A DNA stretch of 64,000 nucleotides, from NCBI GenBank assembly GCA_052078155.1, contig JBQJBP010000003.1, positions 496,001 to 560,000 of the forward strand. The letters run 5' to 3'. Both the position numbers and the translations under genes were made by a program. Shown one piece after another: positions 35,397 through 44,322 of this stretch (its first letter is position 1; the number at the start of each line of letters is the position of its first letter). Under the pieces are notes generated by a model that did not search any database, was not told the origin of the DNA, and saw nothing but the letters and a program-made list of their open reading frames with translations. The DNA comes from CAXBMB01 sp052078155 (GTDB taxonomy: Bacteria > Pseudomonadota > Alphaproteobacteria > Kiloniellales > DSM-21159).

Positions 35397-36353
35397 CTAT
35401 CCCCTGCGGACCTTGACCTCATAACCGGGCTCTTCCGGTTCATCGTCAATCATCTCCGCCGGGAAGCCATCCGCCAGCACCTGGGTGCCAACCGCTTCTT
35501 CCAGCCGCTTGATGATGTTGGGCGACCATTCCCGATCGCCATAGCGGGCCTGACCGTCCTGGAAGATTTTCAGCATCATGGGGGAGAGTTCCAACGGCAC
35601 TTCGGCCCGGTCGGCCACGGACTGAAAGAGCCCCACGTCCTTCACCACCAGATCCATGGTAAAACTGATGTCACGGCTGCCGTTCAGAATGACCTGGCTT
35701 TCCGTCTCGTGCACAAAGGAATTGCCGGAGGAAATGCGGATCGCTTCATAGGTGGTGGCCATGTCCATACCGGCCATCTTGGATGTCACCAGAGCTTCGC
35801 AGAGGCTGAGCAGGTTGGCCGTGGCCAGATAGTTGGTCACCACCTTCAGCACAGAGGCCGTGCCCAGAGGGCCGGAGTGCAGAATGCGGCGGCCCATCTT
35901 CGTCAGGATCGGCAGCACACGCTCAAAGGTTTGCCGTTCACAGCCTGCCAGGATCGATATGTTGCCAGTTGCCGCCCGATGGCAGCCGCCGGAGACAGGG
36001 CAGTCAACCGGTTCGGCCCCTTTGGCTTTCACCAGCGCGCCCAGACGTTTGACCTCGGCTTCATCGGTGGTGCTCATTTCCAGCCAGATCTTGTCCGCAC
36101 TCAACCCCGCGAGAATGCCATCGTCGGCTTCCATGACCGCAGCAGAGGCCGCTGGCGAAGGCAGACAGGTGATCACCACGTCACAGCTTTCAGCCATCTC
36201 TTTGGGGCTGTCGGCCCAATGGGCTCCACCATCCAGAAAGGGTTGGGCCACCTCCCGGTCCAGATCCCGAACGGTCAGGTCGATGCCGTTACGCAGCAGG
36301 CTGCCGGCCAGCTTACCGCCAGCGTTGCCCAAACCGATAAATCCTACTTTCAT
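35397..36353 (-). CDS. 3-hydroxyisobutyrate dehydrogenase-family NAD(P)-dependent oxidoreductase
   Basis: A 318-residue beta-hydroxyacid dehydrogenase. It has MKVGFIGLGNAGGKLAGSLL for dinucleotide binding, the substrate motif DCPVSGGCHRA, and LKVVTNYLATANLLSLCEAL with the catalytic Lys and Asn. The C-terminal helical domain is complete. Substrates in this family include hydroxyisobutyrate, tartronate semialdehyde and similar 3-hydroxy acids. It lies next to an enolase-superfamily dehydratase in the same direction, with a 138-bp repeat between them, which suggests sugar-acid or hydroxy-acid catabolism. Confidence 0.87.
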   Translation of the reverse strand: MKVGFIGLGNAGGKLAGSLLRNGIDLTVRDLDREVAQPFLDGGAHWADSPKEMAESCDVVITCLPSPAASAAVMEADDGILAGLSADKIWLEMSTTDEAEVKRLGALVKAKGAEPVDCPVSGGCHRAATGNISILAGCERQTFERVLPILTKMGRRILHSGPLGTASVLKVVTNYLATANLLSLCEALVTSKMAGMDMATTYEAIRISSGNSFVHETESQVILNGSRDISFTMDLVVKDVGLFQSVADRAEVPLELSPMMLKIFQDGQARYGDREWSPNIIKRLEEAVGTQVLADGFPAEMIDDEPEEPGYEVKVRRG

Positions 36354-36368
36354 GCGCGTCTCTTTCCT

Positions 36369-36506
36369 TAGAGTCAGATCGGATTAAATGGAATCACGTC
36401 GTGATGGCACTCAGATCGTAAAATTGTTTTATTTCAACAAGTTAGAGGATGGTTTACGGTTTGGTTCCAAGCTCAAAGCGCTTCCACCCAAACCGATCAT
36501 GCTCTA
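36369..36506 (-). repeat. 138-bp repeat, reverse orientation
   Basis: It starts TAGAGTCAGATCGG and ends ACCGATCATGCTCTA on the forward strand, exactly 138 bases. It lies between two co-directional genes and touches neither stop codon. Confidence 0.93.
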
Positions 36507-36557
36507 GCTGGCTGTCGGTCCTGTCAGGACCGGCAAAAACACTCCCTGATTGTCGGA

Positions 36558-37769
36558 TCAGGAGGGCAGGTGAACTGTTTTGGTCATTTCCAGATGCAGT
36601 TCCGTCCCCTCATAGGGATGGGCCCGGGCCACCTCTTCATTCAGCTCGACACCCAGTCCCGGTTCGGTCGGGGTGATCACATAGCCTTCTTCCCATTGAA
36701 TGGGCTTTTTCAGAATGTCGGCATGAAACCCGTCCCAGCGCTCAATACCTTCCAGGATCAGGAAGTTGGGCGAGCAGGCCGCAACCTGAATGTTGGCCGC
36801 CCCAGCCAGCGCCCCGCAGTAAAGATGAGGGGCAATCTGCGCGTAGTAGGTTTCCGCCATGGAGGCGATTTTCTTGGCTTCCAGAATGCCGCCCACACGC
36901 CCCAGGTCAAACTGCAGGATAGACGCCGCCTGAGCTTCCAAAACACGGGCAAACTCATACTTTGTGGCCAGCCGCTCACCACAGGAAATGGGAATGGTGG
37001 TCTGGCTGGCGACCCGCGCCATTTCCTTTGGGTTCTCCGGAGGGGTTGGTTCTTCAAACCACAGAGGGTCATAGGCTTCCAGCCGCCGGGCCAGTCGAAT
37101 GGCTCCGGAGGTGGTGAACTGACCATGGGTGCCAAACAACAGGTCGGCCTTGTCCCCCACGGCTTCACGAATGCGTTTGCAAAAAGCCTCTGACCGTTCC
37201 AGATCGGCCATGGTGGGCTGATGCGGGTCGTAAACGGTGTAGGGCCCGGCCGGATCAAACTTCACCGCAGTATGGCCCTGGGCCACCAGCTCAGCGGCCC
37301 GCTCCGCCGCCAGATCCGGATTGCTGTAGACATCGGCGTCCGGGGGCATGTCGTACACATCGCCGCTGGTGGGATAGATGTAGGTGTATCCGCGCAACCG
37401 CTCATGCACCTTGCCGCCCAGCAGGTTGTATACGGGCTGGCCCGCTGCCTTGCCGATGATGTCCCAACAGGCCATTTCCAGACCACTGACCACTCCGGCC
37501 ACGGACACGTCAGGGCGCAGCGTGTATCCGGCGCCGTATGCTTCCCGCCAGATCACCTCAATCTGATGGGGATCACGATCCAGAAAGCAGCGCTCAAAAA
37601 CATCGCGGACCATCACTTCCTGCACATGCGGAGAAAAGGTCGCGGAATAGACTTCGCCATAGCCAACAATGCCGCAGGCCGTGACCAGCTTCACGAAGAT
37701 GAAGTAGCGCCCGCCAAATCGCGGTGGCGGATTTCCCACCACAAAGGTCTCCAACTCCACCAGCTTCAT
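36558..37769 (-). CDS. Mandelate racemase/muconate lactonizing enzyme family protein (sugar-acid dehydratase-like)
   Basis: A 403-residue enolase-superfamily enzyme with the N-terminal capping domain (1-125) and a modified TIM barrel. Barrel landmarks are HTAVKFDPAGPYTVYDP, LLFGTHGQFT, DPLWFEEPTPPEN, ISCGERL, and ILQFDLGRVGGILEAKKIA, followed by QIAPHLYCGALAGAANIQ. This pattern resembles the galactonate/gluconate dehydratase subgroup; exact substrate is not certain. GGGAGAGG precedes the ATG at 37769, which was chosen over a frame extending to 37883. Confidence 0.85.
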   Translation of the reverse strand: MKLVELETFVVGNPPPRFGGRYFIFVKLVTACGIVGYGEVYSATFSPHVQEVMVRDVFERCFLDRDPHQIEVIWREAYGAGYTLRPDVSVAGVVSGLEMACWDIIGKAAGQPVYNLLGGKVHERLRGYTYIYPTSGDVYDMPPDADVYSNPDLAAERAAELVAQGHTAVKFDPAGPYTVYDPHQPTMADLERSEAFCKRIREAVGDKADLLFGTHGQFTTSGAIRLARRLEAYDPLWFEEPTPPENPKEMARVASQTTIPISCGERLATKYEFARVLEAQAASILQFDLGRVGGILEAKKIASMAETYYAQIAPHLYCGALAGAANIQVAACSPNFLILEGIERWDGFHADILKKPIQWEEGYVITPTEPGLGVELNEEVARAHPYEGTELHLEMTKTVHLPS

Positions 37770-38153
37770 CTGACCTCTCCCTGTTGTGTTGCCTCTGATC
37801 CCGAACCTCCGGAGGCAACTGCGGCCGCCGTAGGTCTGGCGAGCATAGCCAGAATTCTTGACAACAAGGGTCATTTTTTCCATTGGAAAGGTAAAATCAA
37901 ACGAACTATTAAGAAGCGATGACCTCGTTTCATTTGTAGGTATGCTCCTTTGTTTTCAGAGCGACCTGTCAGGAACAAAAACACGACGAGCCAACCACCG
38001 GTCTTTGTTCAGGGCCTTACAGACGACCGGACTGACTAAAAAAAACTGACAGCTGCCTGTTAGACCGCCGTCTGCCTTCAACCGAAGTAAGTCTCCAGAG
38101 AAGCTGCCCGCTGCTGTTGCCCGCTTTCACCTTTGCCCCTCGCAGGTTCCGCC
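37770..38153. other. Intergenic region between divergent dehydratase and LysR genes
   Basis: Nearly 400 bases without a supported gene, AT-richer than its flanks around 37850-38050. It should hold the promoters of both divergent genes and the LysR binding sites, but no clear palindrome was found. Confidence 0.45.
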
Positions 38154-39047
38154 ATGTCCTATCAACTGCCTCCCCTGAACTGGCTCCGTGCCTTTGAAGC
38201 CGCCGCCCGGCACGGTTCCTTCACCGCCGCTGCGGGAGAGCTCAACCTGACCCAGGCCGCGGTCAGTCATCAGGTGCGATCCCTGGAACAAAACCTGGGC
38301 TTTGCACTCTTTGAGCGATTACCCCGGTCCCTCAAGCTCACGCATATGGGACAGGCCTATCTGCCATCCGTGCGGCGGGCCTTTGATGACCTCTCGGCCT
38401 CTACCGTCGGCCTCTTTGGTCTGATGGGAAAAAGCACTCTGGTGGTGCGCGCGCCCATTTCTTTTGCGACAGCCTGTCTTGCCCCGCGCCTGCATCGGTT
38501 TACCGAGGCTTATCCCAACATTGAGATCCTATTCTGCTCTGCAATCTGGGCCGACCTCATGTCAGCAGACCGGGCGGACATCGACATCCGCTCCGGCAGT
38601 GGCATCTGGCAGGGCTACAACGCCATCCTGCTGGACCAGGAAACCTCAATTCCTGTCTGCGCCCCACAGCTGGCCGAGCGACTGGGTGGCAAAGGCAACC
38701 TGGCCGCCTTTTCGCCGGACCACATGATCCACATCATGGGCTGTGACGACCTCTGGGCCAGAGGACTGAAAGCCGCCGGTGCTGACGAGGCCGACGCCAC
38801 CAAGGGGGTCAAGGTCGATACCTCCCTGGCGGCGATGGAAATGGCGGCAGCAGGCCTGGGGGCAGCCTTTGTCCTGCGCTCTTTCGCTCAGGCCTACCTG
38901 GAATCAGGGCGGCTGATCCGCCCGGTGGACCTGGAGCTGACCTGGCAGGAATCTCACTATCTGCTGTTGCCGGATCAGGAGAACCGGCACCGCCCCGAAG
39001 TCCTGCTTTTCAAAGACTGGCTGCTGTCAGAGATGATGCCCGGGTGA
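38154..39047 (+). CDS. LysR family regulator, GcvA-like
   Basis: A 297-residue regulator. The winged HTH is LPPLNWLRAFEAAARHGSFT with AAGELNLTQAAVSHQVRSLE, and the start MSYQLPPLNWLRAFEAAARH is typical of the GcvA branch. The effector domain (about 95-297) follows. It is divergent from the dehydratase gene at 36558-37769 and is a candidate controller of it. Its last 21 bases overlap the 3' end of the convergent dehydrogenase gene. Confidence 0.9.
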   Translation: MSYQLPPLNWLRAFEAAARHGSFTAAAGELNLTQAAVSHQVRSLEQNLGFALFERLPRSLKLTHMGQAYLPSVRRAFDDLSASTVGLFGLMGKSTLVVRAPISFATACLAPRLHRFTEAYPNIEILFCSAIWADLMSADRADIDIRSGSGIWQGYNAILLDQETSIPVCAPQLAERLGGKGNLAAFSPDHMIHIMGCDDLWARGLKAAGADEADATKGVKVDTSLAAMEMAAAGLGAAFVLRSFAQAYLESGRLIRPVDLELTWQESHYLLLPDQENRHRPEVLLFKDWLLSEMMPG

Positions 39048-39911
39048 GGGCCGATGCAGCAGGGTGATGCCGGAGATGTTCTTGTCCCCCAGCCCCTGAT
39101 CCTTTGCCTGACGAAACAGCTGCTGCAGGGCTGCGGTCACGGGCAGGGGCTGGTTCAGGGCCGCACCCGCCTGCAAGACACAGGTCAGGTCCTTTTCCAC
39201 CAGGTCGATTGGAAATAGCGGGGCAAAGGCCTCAGAAACCATCTGAGCCATGGCCCCCTGGGCGGCGGCACTTACCACAGGGGTCTGGCCCAGCAACTCG
39301 CTGGACTGGGAAGCCGACAGCCCCGAACGCTGCAAAAAAGGAAGAAGCTCTCCCACCGCGGCCACCTGCAGGGCAAAGAGAGCGTTCAGAGCCAGCTTCA
39401 GGGTAATGCCGCTGCCCAGCGGGCCCACATGCAAAGCCTTGCTGCCCAACTGTGACAACAGCGGGGACGCGGCAGCGACCTGGGCCTTTTCTCCCCCCAG
39501 CAGGAAGATCAGTTGCCCGGCCTCGGCCTGAGGTCGGGACCCGGCAACGGGCGCATCCAGCAGATGCCCGCCTTTCTGCAGGACGGCCTGCCCCAAGCGA
39601 TCAATCCAGTGCGGGGTGACGGTGCTGCATTCCAGCACAAGACACCCGCTGTTCAGACCGGCCAGCGCCCCGCCCTCCTCCGCCAACCAGACTGCCTGGC
39701 AAGCAGCGTCATCGCGCAGCATGGAAAAGACGACGTCCGCCCTCTTCACCGCCTCTTGCGGGCTTTCGGCACATTTCCCCCCTTTTGCCACCAGGGGCTG
39801 ACAGCGACTGCGCGTGCGGTTGTATAGCGTGACTTCGTGACCGGCTTCCAAAAGCCGTTTGGCCATACGCTCCCCCATGGCCCCCAGGCCCAGAAATGCG
39901 ATTTTTGTCAT
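39027..39911 (-). CDS. NAD(P)-dependent beta-hydroxyacid dehydrogenase
   Basis: A 294-residue protein with MTKIAFLGLGAMGERMAKRLLEAG, the GxGxxG site; DAPVAGSRPQAEAGQ, the substrate motif; and GITLKLALNALFALQ with the catalytic Lys. It is in the glyoxylate/succinic-semialdehyde reductase and hydroxyisobutyrate dehydrogenase group. AAGGAG precedes the ATG at 39911. It overlaps the upstream LysR gene tail to tail, and it is divergent from a second LysR gene at 40227, its likely regulator. Confidence 0.88.
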   Translation of the reverse strand: MTKIAFLGLGAMGERMAKRLLEAGHEVTLYNRTRSRCQPLVAKGGKCAESPQEAVKRADVVFSMLRDDAACQAVWLAEEGGALAGLNSGCLVLECSTVTPHWIDRLGQAVLQKGGHLLDAPVAGSRPQAEAGQLIFLLGGEKAQVAAASPLLSQLGSKALHVGPLGSGITLKLALNALFALQVAAVGELLPFLQRSGLSASQSSELLGQTPVVSAAAQGAMAQMVSEAFAPLFPIDLVEKDLTCVLQAGAALNQPLPVTAALQQLFRQAKDQGLGDKNISGITLLHRPSPGHHL

Positions 39912-40206
39912 GCTTGTTGTCTCCTTGAGTGTGAGAGCTCCCGTTGCCCTGGCTGAGCCAGAAAGCGCTCCAACGCAGCGCATCAACAGGTCTCTCTTCA
40001 ATGATTGAAAAGCCGGACCACAATGGAAGCGGGGGACAAAAGGTCCCTTCTCCCCCTCGGTCACAGGCCCCATTTCTTCGCGGTCTCAGCCGGGCCCGCC
40101 CGCCGCTGTTCAGGCTGGCTCTCCACCGGAGACCCACGGCGATCTGCAGGCACCGAAGGAAATAAACCCCTCAGAAAAAGACATAAACCGGACGACAAAC
40201 ACGAAT

Positions 40207-40227
40207 TTCGTGCGTATTCTGCACGAA
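40207..40227 (+). promoter_or_regulatory. Inverted repeat at the LysR start codon
   Basis: TTCGTGC and GCACGAA flank a 7-base spacer, ending on the first base of the LysR ATG. The symmetry fits a LysR-type autoregulatory site, though its place at the start codon is unusual. The rest of 39912-40206 shows no gene. Confidence 0.5.
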
Positions 40228-41129
40228 TGGATTTAAACACGCTGAAGCTCTTTCTGGCGGTCATGGAGCAGGGCTCCTTTGCAGCAGTGGCCCGTCAAAT
40301 GGACCTGGCCCCCTCGTCCGTTTCACGCAGCATCGCGCAACTGGAAGCCGATCTAGGCATGCGGCTGTTCCAACGCTCAACCCGGCAAATGCATCCGACG
40401 GAGGCCGGACGCCTGTATCACCGCCGCATCGCTCCGTTGGTGGAAGAGCTGGACCTTGCCCAAGACCTCTCGCGGGACAGCAGCCAGGAAGCCAGCGGTC
40501 TGCTGCGCGTCACCACCTCCACGGCCTTCGGGCAGGAGTGGCTTCTAGCGCTCGTGCCGGCCTTTCTGGATCAGCACCCACAGGTCAGTCTGGACCTGCA
40601 ACTGACCGACAGCCCTCTGGACCTTCTGTCGGAAGGGGTTGATCTGGCTCTGCGACTGGGACGGCCACCGCAAAGTGATCTGATCTGCAGCAAGCTGATG
40701 GACACCCGGTATCGGGTGGTTGCCAGCCCGGATTACCTGGCCAAGGCACCGCCCCTGCAGCAGCCAGCAGATCTTCGCGACCGCACCTGCCTGCTCTTTA
40801 CCCTGGCGAACTATCGCAGCCACTGGCACTTCCGCCTGGCGGGCAAAACGATGGAGGTCCCCGTTGCCGGTCGCTTGCACATTTCCAACGCGCTTTCCCT
40901 GTTGCGCGCGGCCCGGCAAGGTTTGGGCCCTGCTCTCCTGGCCGACTGGCTGACGCGAACAGATCTGGAGACCGGCAGGCTGGTCGATCTCTTTCCCGGT
41001 CATGAAGTATCCGCGGGGGACTTTGAAACAGCGGTCTGGCTGCTCTATCCTTCCCGCCGCTATCTGCCCTTGAAAGTCCGCCTCTTCATCGACCATCTGC
41101 GCGCAGCGTCCCAGAAGTCTTTCGACTGA
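40227..41129 (+). CDS. LysR family transcriptional regulator
   Basis: A 300-residue LysR protein starting MDLNTLKLFLAVMEQGSFAA, with HTH residues VARQMDLAPSSVSRSIAQLE and the substrate-binding fold after about residue 90 (SGLLRVTTSTAFGQEWLL, LALRLG). It resembles the CrgA/AaeR-like group. The ATG at 40227 gives the family N terminus; the longer frame from 40005 does not. It faces the divergent dehydrogenase gene at 39911 and is probably its regulator. Confidence 0.9.
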   Translation: MDLNTLKLFLAVMEQGSFAAVARQMDLAPSSVSRSIAQLEADLGMRLFQRSTRQMHPTEAGRLYHRRIAPLVEELDLAQDLSRDSSQEASGLLRVTTSTAFGQEWLLALVPAFLDQHPQVSLDLQLTDSPLDLLSEGVDLALRLGRPPQSDLICSKLMDTRYRVVASPDYLAKAPPLQQPADLRDRTCLLFTLANYRSHWHFRLAGKTMEVPVAGRLHISNALSLLRAARQGLGPALLADWLTRTDLETGRLVDLFPGHEVSAGDFETAVWLLYPSRRYLPLKVRLFIDHLRAASQKSFD

Positions 41130-41167
41130 GACGCATCTGATCCTTCAGCTATCCAGGCACTCCGACT

Positions 41168-42442
41168 GTGACTTCCTCACCTCCCCAAGATACCCCGCCC
41201 CGCCTGGCCATTGTTGGGGGGGGCCCAGCAGGCCTGATGGCAGCCCAGGCGGCACTGAGCCATCCGGCTTTCCAGCAAGCAGGTGGACAGGTGGTTCTCT
41301 ACGACGCCATGCCGTCGCTGGGTCGCAAATTCCTGATGGCGGGGAAAAGCGGCCTCAATCTGACCCACGGGGAGGAGTTTGAACGCTTTCTGACCCGCTA
41401 CGGCACCGCTCAAAGCCAATTGGAACCGGCCCTGACTGCCCTGACACCTCAGGATCTGCGCAATTGGGCAAGCGAGCTGGGGGTGGAGACCTTTGTCGGT
41501 TCTTCCGGTCGGGTCTTCCCCAAGGAAATGAAAGCCGCGCCTTTGCTGAGATCCTGGCTGCACCGGTTACGCGCCCTGAGATTGACCACCTGTGTTCGTC
41601 ACCGCTGGACAGGATGGAGTGCTGAGGGCCAGCTGAGTTTTGAGACGACCGAAGGACACAAGACGGCAGAAGCCGATGCCACGGTCCTGGCCCTGGGCGG
41701 AAAATCCTGGGCGCGCCTGGGGTCAGATGGAGCCTGGCAGCCCTGGCTGGAAGCACGGGGAGTGACCGTTATGCCATTTCAGCCCGCCAACTGTGGCTTT
41801 GACGTGACCTGGAGTTCTTTTCTGCAGGACAGATTCGCCGGAGACGCGGTTAAGGCCGTGCGGTTATCTGCAGGCACAAAGAGCCTGCTGGGGGAGTTCG
41901 TCATCAGCCGGACGGGCCTGGAAGGCAGCGCCATCTATAGCTTGAGCCAGATCCTGCGCGACCAGATCACAGAAACCGGCTCTGCCAAGCTGACCCTGGA
42001 CCTGCATCCCGATCGCAGTTTGGAGCGTCTGGTCAAAGATCTCAGCAAGCCCCGGGGCAGCCGCTCCTTTTCCAACCACCTGCGGCGCACCGTCAACTTC
42101 AAAGGTGTCAAGGTGGCCCTGCTGCGGGAACTTTGCGATCCCGAAGATCTGGAGTCGCCCCGCCGTCTGGCCACCGCCATCAAGGCCCTGCCGGTCACCA
42201 TCTCAGCCCCCAGACCATTGGATGAAGCCATCAGCACCGCAGGCGGGCTCAGCCTGGCAGAGCTGACCCCTGACTACATGGTTCGCAAACACCCGGGGCT
42301 TTTCTGTGCGGGGGAAATGCTGGATTGGGAGGCCCCCACCGGAGGCTATCTGCTGACCGCCTGTTTCGCCACAGGGCAGTTGGCGGGTCGGGGCGCTGCC
42401 GACTGGCTGATGCAACAGCGCCCACCCCTGGGATCCGGCTAG
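41168..42442 (+). CDS. BaiN/HI0933-type NAD(P)/FAD-dependent flavoprotein (TIGR03862-like)
   Basis: A 424-residue flavoprotein starting at a GTG. LAIVGGGPAGLMAAQAAL binds FAD, and DAMPSLGRKFLMAGKSGLNLTH is diagnostic for the HI0933/YhiN group. It also has VGSSGRVFPKEMKAAPLLRSW, ALGGKSWARLGSDG and FCAGEMLDWEAPTGGYLLTAC at the C terminus. The physiological reaction of the family is mostly unknown. The stop TAG is part of a 138-bp repeat, which also supplies the stop of the convergent acr3 gene. Confidence 0.88.
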   Translation: MTSSPPQDTPPRLAIVGGGPAGLMAAQAALSHPAFQQAGGQVVLYDAMPSLGRKFLMAGKSGLNLTHGEEFERFLTRYGTAQSQLEPALTALTPQDLRNWASELGVETFVGSSGRVFPKEMKAAPLLRSWLHRLRALRLTTCVRHRWTGWSAEGQLSFETTEGHKTAEADATVLALGGKSWARLGSDGAWQPWLEARGVTVMPFQPANCGFDVTWSSFLQDRFAGDAVKAVRLSAGTKSLLGEFVISRTGLEGSAIYSLSQILRDQITETGSAKLTLDLHPDRSLERLVKDLSKPRGSRSFSNHLRRTVNFKGVKVALLRELCDPEDLESPRRLATAIKALPVTISAPRPLDEAISTAGGLSLAELTPDYMVRKHPGLFCAGEMLDWEAPTGGYLLTACFATGQLAGRGAADWLMQQRPPLGSG

Positions 42443-42577
42443 AGCATGATCGGTTTAGTTAGAAGCGCTTTGCGCTTTTACCTAAACCGTGAATCATCCT
42501 CTAAAACATTGAAAAGAGGCAAATTCACGCTTCAAGTGTTATCACGTAGTGATTCCACTTAAACCGATTTGACTCTA
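42440..42577 (+). repeat. 138-bp palindromic repeat bounded by two gene stop codons
   Basis: It begins TAGAGCATGATCGGTTT and ends AAACCGATTTGACTCTA. Hairpin 1 pairs the start with CGGTTTAGG-type arms near 42503; hairpin 2 is AAGTG-ATCAC-gta-GTGAT-CACTT. The TAG at 42440 ends the flavoprotein gene, and the reverse TAG at 42575-42577 ends acr3. This is the best-preserved copy. Confidence 0.96.
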
Positions 42578-43666
42578 GGAGTCCGGGAAGAACCCTCTGG
42601 TTCGATTGGCCAACGCCACCAAAGACAACATGACAGGTACTTCCACCAGCACACCGACCACCGTGGTCAGGGCCGCGCCGGAACTCAGTCCAAACAGGGA
42701 GATGGCCACCGCCACCGCCAATTCAAAGAAGTTGGAGGTTCCGATCAGGGCACAGGGGGCAGCCACTTTAAAGGGCACCTTCCAAAGCCAGGCTGCCCCA
42801 TAGGCAATGATAAAGATGCCATAGGACTGAACCAGCAACGGGGCTGCGATCAAGGCAATCAGCAGCGGGTTGTCCAGAATGACCTGCCCCTGAAAGCCAA
42901 ACAGCAGCACCACGGTCAACAAGAGCCCCATGACCGAGACCGGTTTGACGCGGGCCGTAAAGCGCTCCACAGCGGCTTCATTGCTTTCGCCTTTGGCCGC
43001 ATGGGCCACGAGAGACCGCCGGGTGAACACCCCGGCCACCAGCGGGATCACCACATAAAGCACCACTGAAAGGATCAGGGTGTTCCAGGGCACAACAATA
43101 TCGGTCACCCCCAGCAGCAGCGCCACGATGGGGGCAAAGGCCACCACCATGATCAGGTCATTCACCGACACCTGAACCAACGTGTAGTTGGCATCACCGC
43201 GCACCAGCTGTGACCAGACAAAGACCATGGCCGTACAGGGCGCAGCCCCCAACAGGATCAGCCCGGCAATGTACTGCTGGGCGTCGGCCGGGGCGATCCA
43301 GTCAGCAAAGAGGATCTCAAAAAAGAGCACCCCCAAGAGGGCCATGGAAAAGGGTTTAACCAGCCAGTTGACCACCAGAGTGATCACCAGCCCTTTGGGA
43401 CGGCGACCGACCTGACCCAGGCTGGCAAAGTCCACCGAGACCATCATGGGATACACCATGGCCCAGATGAAGACGGCCACAACCAGATTGACCGAAGCCA
43501 CCTCCCAACTGGCCAGCAAGGCAAAGAGACCGGGAAAGAGCACCCCCAGGCCAATGCCCGCAGCAATGCAAAGTGCCACCCAGAGACTGAGCCATTTTTC
43601 AAAAAAACCTATGCCACCGGGGGCCGGCACAGCATCGGGTGCGAGAGCAGAACTCTTGTCGGTCAT
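42575..43666 (-). CDS. acr3: ACR3 family arsenite efflux transporter
   Basis: A 363-residue permease with about ten hydrophobic segments. The arsenite-binding motif LLGAAPCTAMVFVWS includes the essential Cys in TM4, and VSVNDLIMVVAFAPI is typical of Acr3. It extrudes arsenite using the proton motive force. The ATG at 43666 gives MTDKSSALAPD; an upstream ATG at 43687 is possible. It lies 69 bases downstream of an ArsR gene in the same direction. Confidence 0.93.
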   Translation of the reverse strand: MTDKSSALAPDAVPAPGGIGFFEKWLSLWVALCIAAGIGLGVLFPGLFALLASWEVASVNLVVAVFIWAMVYPMMVSVDFASLGQVGRRPKGLVITLVVNWLVKPFSMALLGVLFFEILFADWIAPADAQQYIAGLILLGAAPCTAMVFVWSQLVRGDANYTLVQVSVNDLIMVVAFAPIVALLLGVTDIVVPWNTLILSVVLYVVIPLVAGVFTRRSLVAHAAKGESNEAAVERFTARVKPVSVMGLLLTVVLLFGFQGQVILDNPLLIALIAAPLLVQSYGIFIIAYGAAWLWKVPFKVAAPCALIGTSNFFELAVAVAISLFGLSSGAALTTVVGVLVEVPVMLSLVALANRTRGFFPDS

Positions 43667-43735
43667 ATCCAATTTCGACTTTCTCAAGCGCGTTAGAGAA
43701 GGGAAGCAAAGCCTGGCTTTACCTCCCGGATTGGC

Positions 43736-44083
43736 TCAGCAGTCACAGGGTTTGCCCAGGCCGGAAAGCTCCTCCAGCAAAGGCTCACACAACTCCGGCT
43801 GTCCGCCGCAGCAATCTTGCAGCAGAAACCCCAGCACCCCCTTCATGCTCTCCATCTCGGCCCGGTAGAGCAGTTTGCGGCCCTGCCGTTCACAGCTGAT
43901 CAGGCCCGCCCGGCTAAGCACGGCCAGGTTGGCGGACATGGTGTTCTGGCGGACCGCCAGAAGATCGGCGATATCGCCGGCACACAGGCCTTCCGGACCG
44001 GCGGTTACCAGCAGACGAAAAACGTCCAGGCGGGTTTCCTGAGCCAGGGCAGAAAGTGCGGCTATGGTTTGTGACTTATCCAT
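43736..44083 (-). CDS. arsR: ArsR family metalloregulator
   Basis: A 115-residue winged-helix repressor. It has LAQETRLDVFRLLVTAGPEGL and AGDIADLLAVRQNTMSANLAVL as the HTH, then AGLISCERQGRKLLYR. The classic ELCVCDL Cys box is absent; a Cys in ISCERQ and a Cys-rich tail (QDCCGG, ELCEP, KPCDC) are likely As(III) ligands instead, as in some alphaproteobacterial ArsR. The gene precedes acr3 and has its operator over its own start codon. Confidence 0.9.
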   Translation of the reverse strand: MDKSQTIAALSALAQETRLDVFRLLVTAGPEGLCAGDIADLLAVRQNTMSANLAVLSRAGLISCERQGRKLLYRAEMESMKGVLGFLLQDCCGGQPELCEPLLEELSGLGKPCDC

Positions 44084-44105
44084 ATATCAACGAATATTGA
44101 TATAT
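44082..44105 (-). promoter_or_regulatory. ArsR operator
   Basis: ATATATCAA and TTGATATAT form a perfect nine-base inverted repeat around CGAATA. It begins at the arsR start codon, so binding would cover the start and the transcription initiation region. The ATCAA-N6-TTGAT form is typical of ArsR/SmtB sites. Confidence 0.82.
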
Positions 44106-44190
44106 TTTTGACAGGTCAAGCTCCCAGCTTGCATGGCTCAAGCGAGGAAATTGCAGACATGCGCCTCGCCGCACAGCCTTCTTAGCGTCC

Positions 44191-44272
44191 CAGAGTCACA
44201 TCGGTTTGAGTGAACCCACTAGGTGATGGCGCTTGAAGCGTGAAACTCTTTTCAACCTGTTAGAGGATGAGC
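44191..44272 (-). repeat. Partial copy of the 138-bp repeat (hairpin 2 side)
   Basis: It begins AGAGTCACATCGGTTTGAG and runs through GCTTGAAGCGTGAAACTC to GTTAGAGGATGA, where it stops before the first palindrome. It lies just upstream of the hutD gene. Confidence 0.85.
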
Positions 44273-44322
44273 CTCCGCTCGAATTCACGTGTATCTCCGC
44301 CACAAGCGGGATAAAGAAACAC

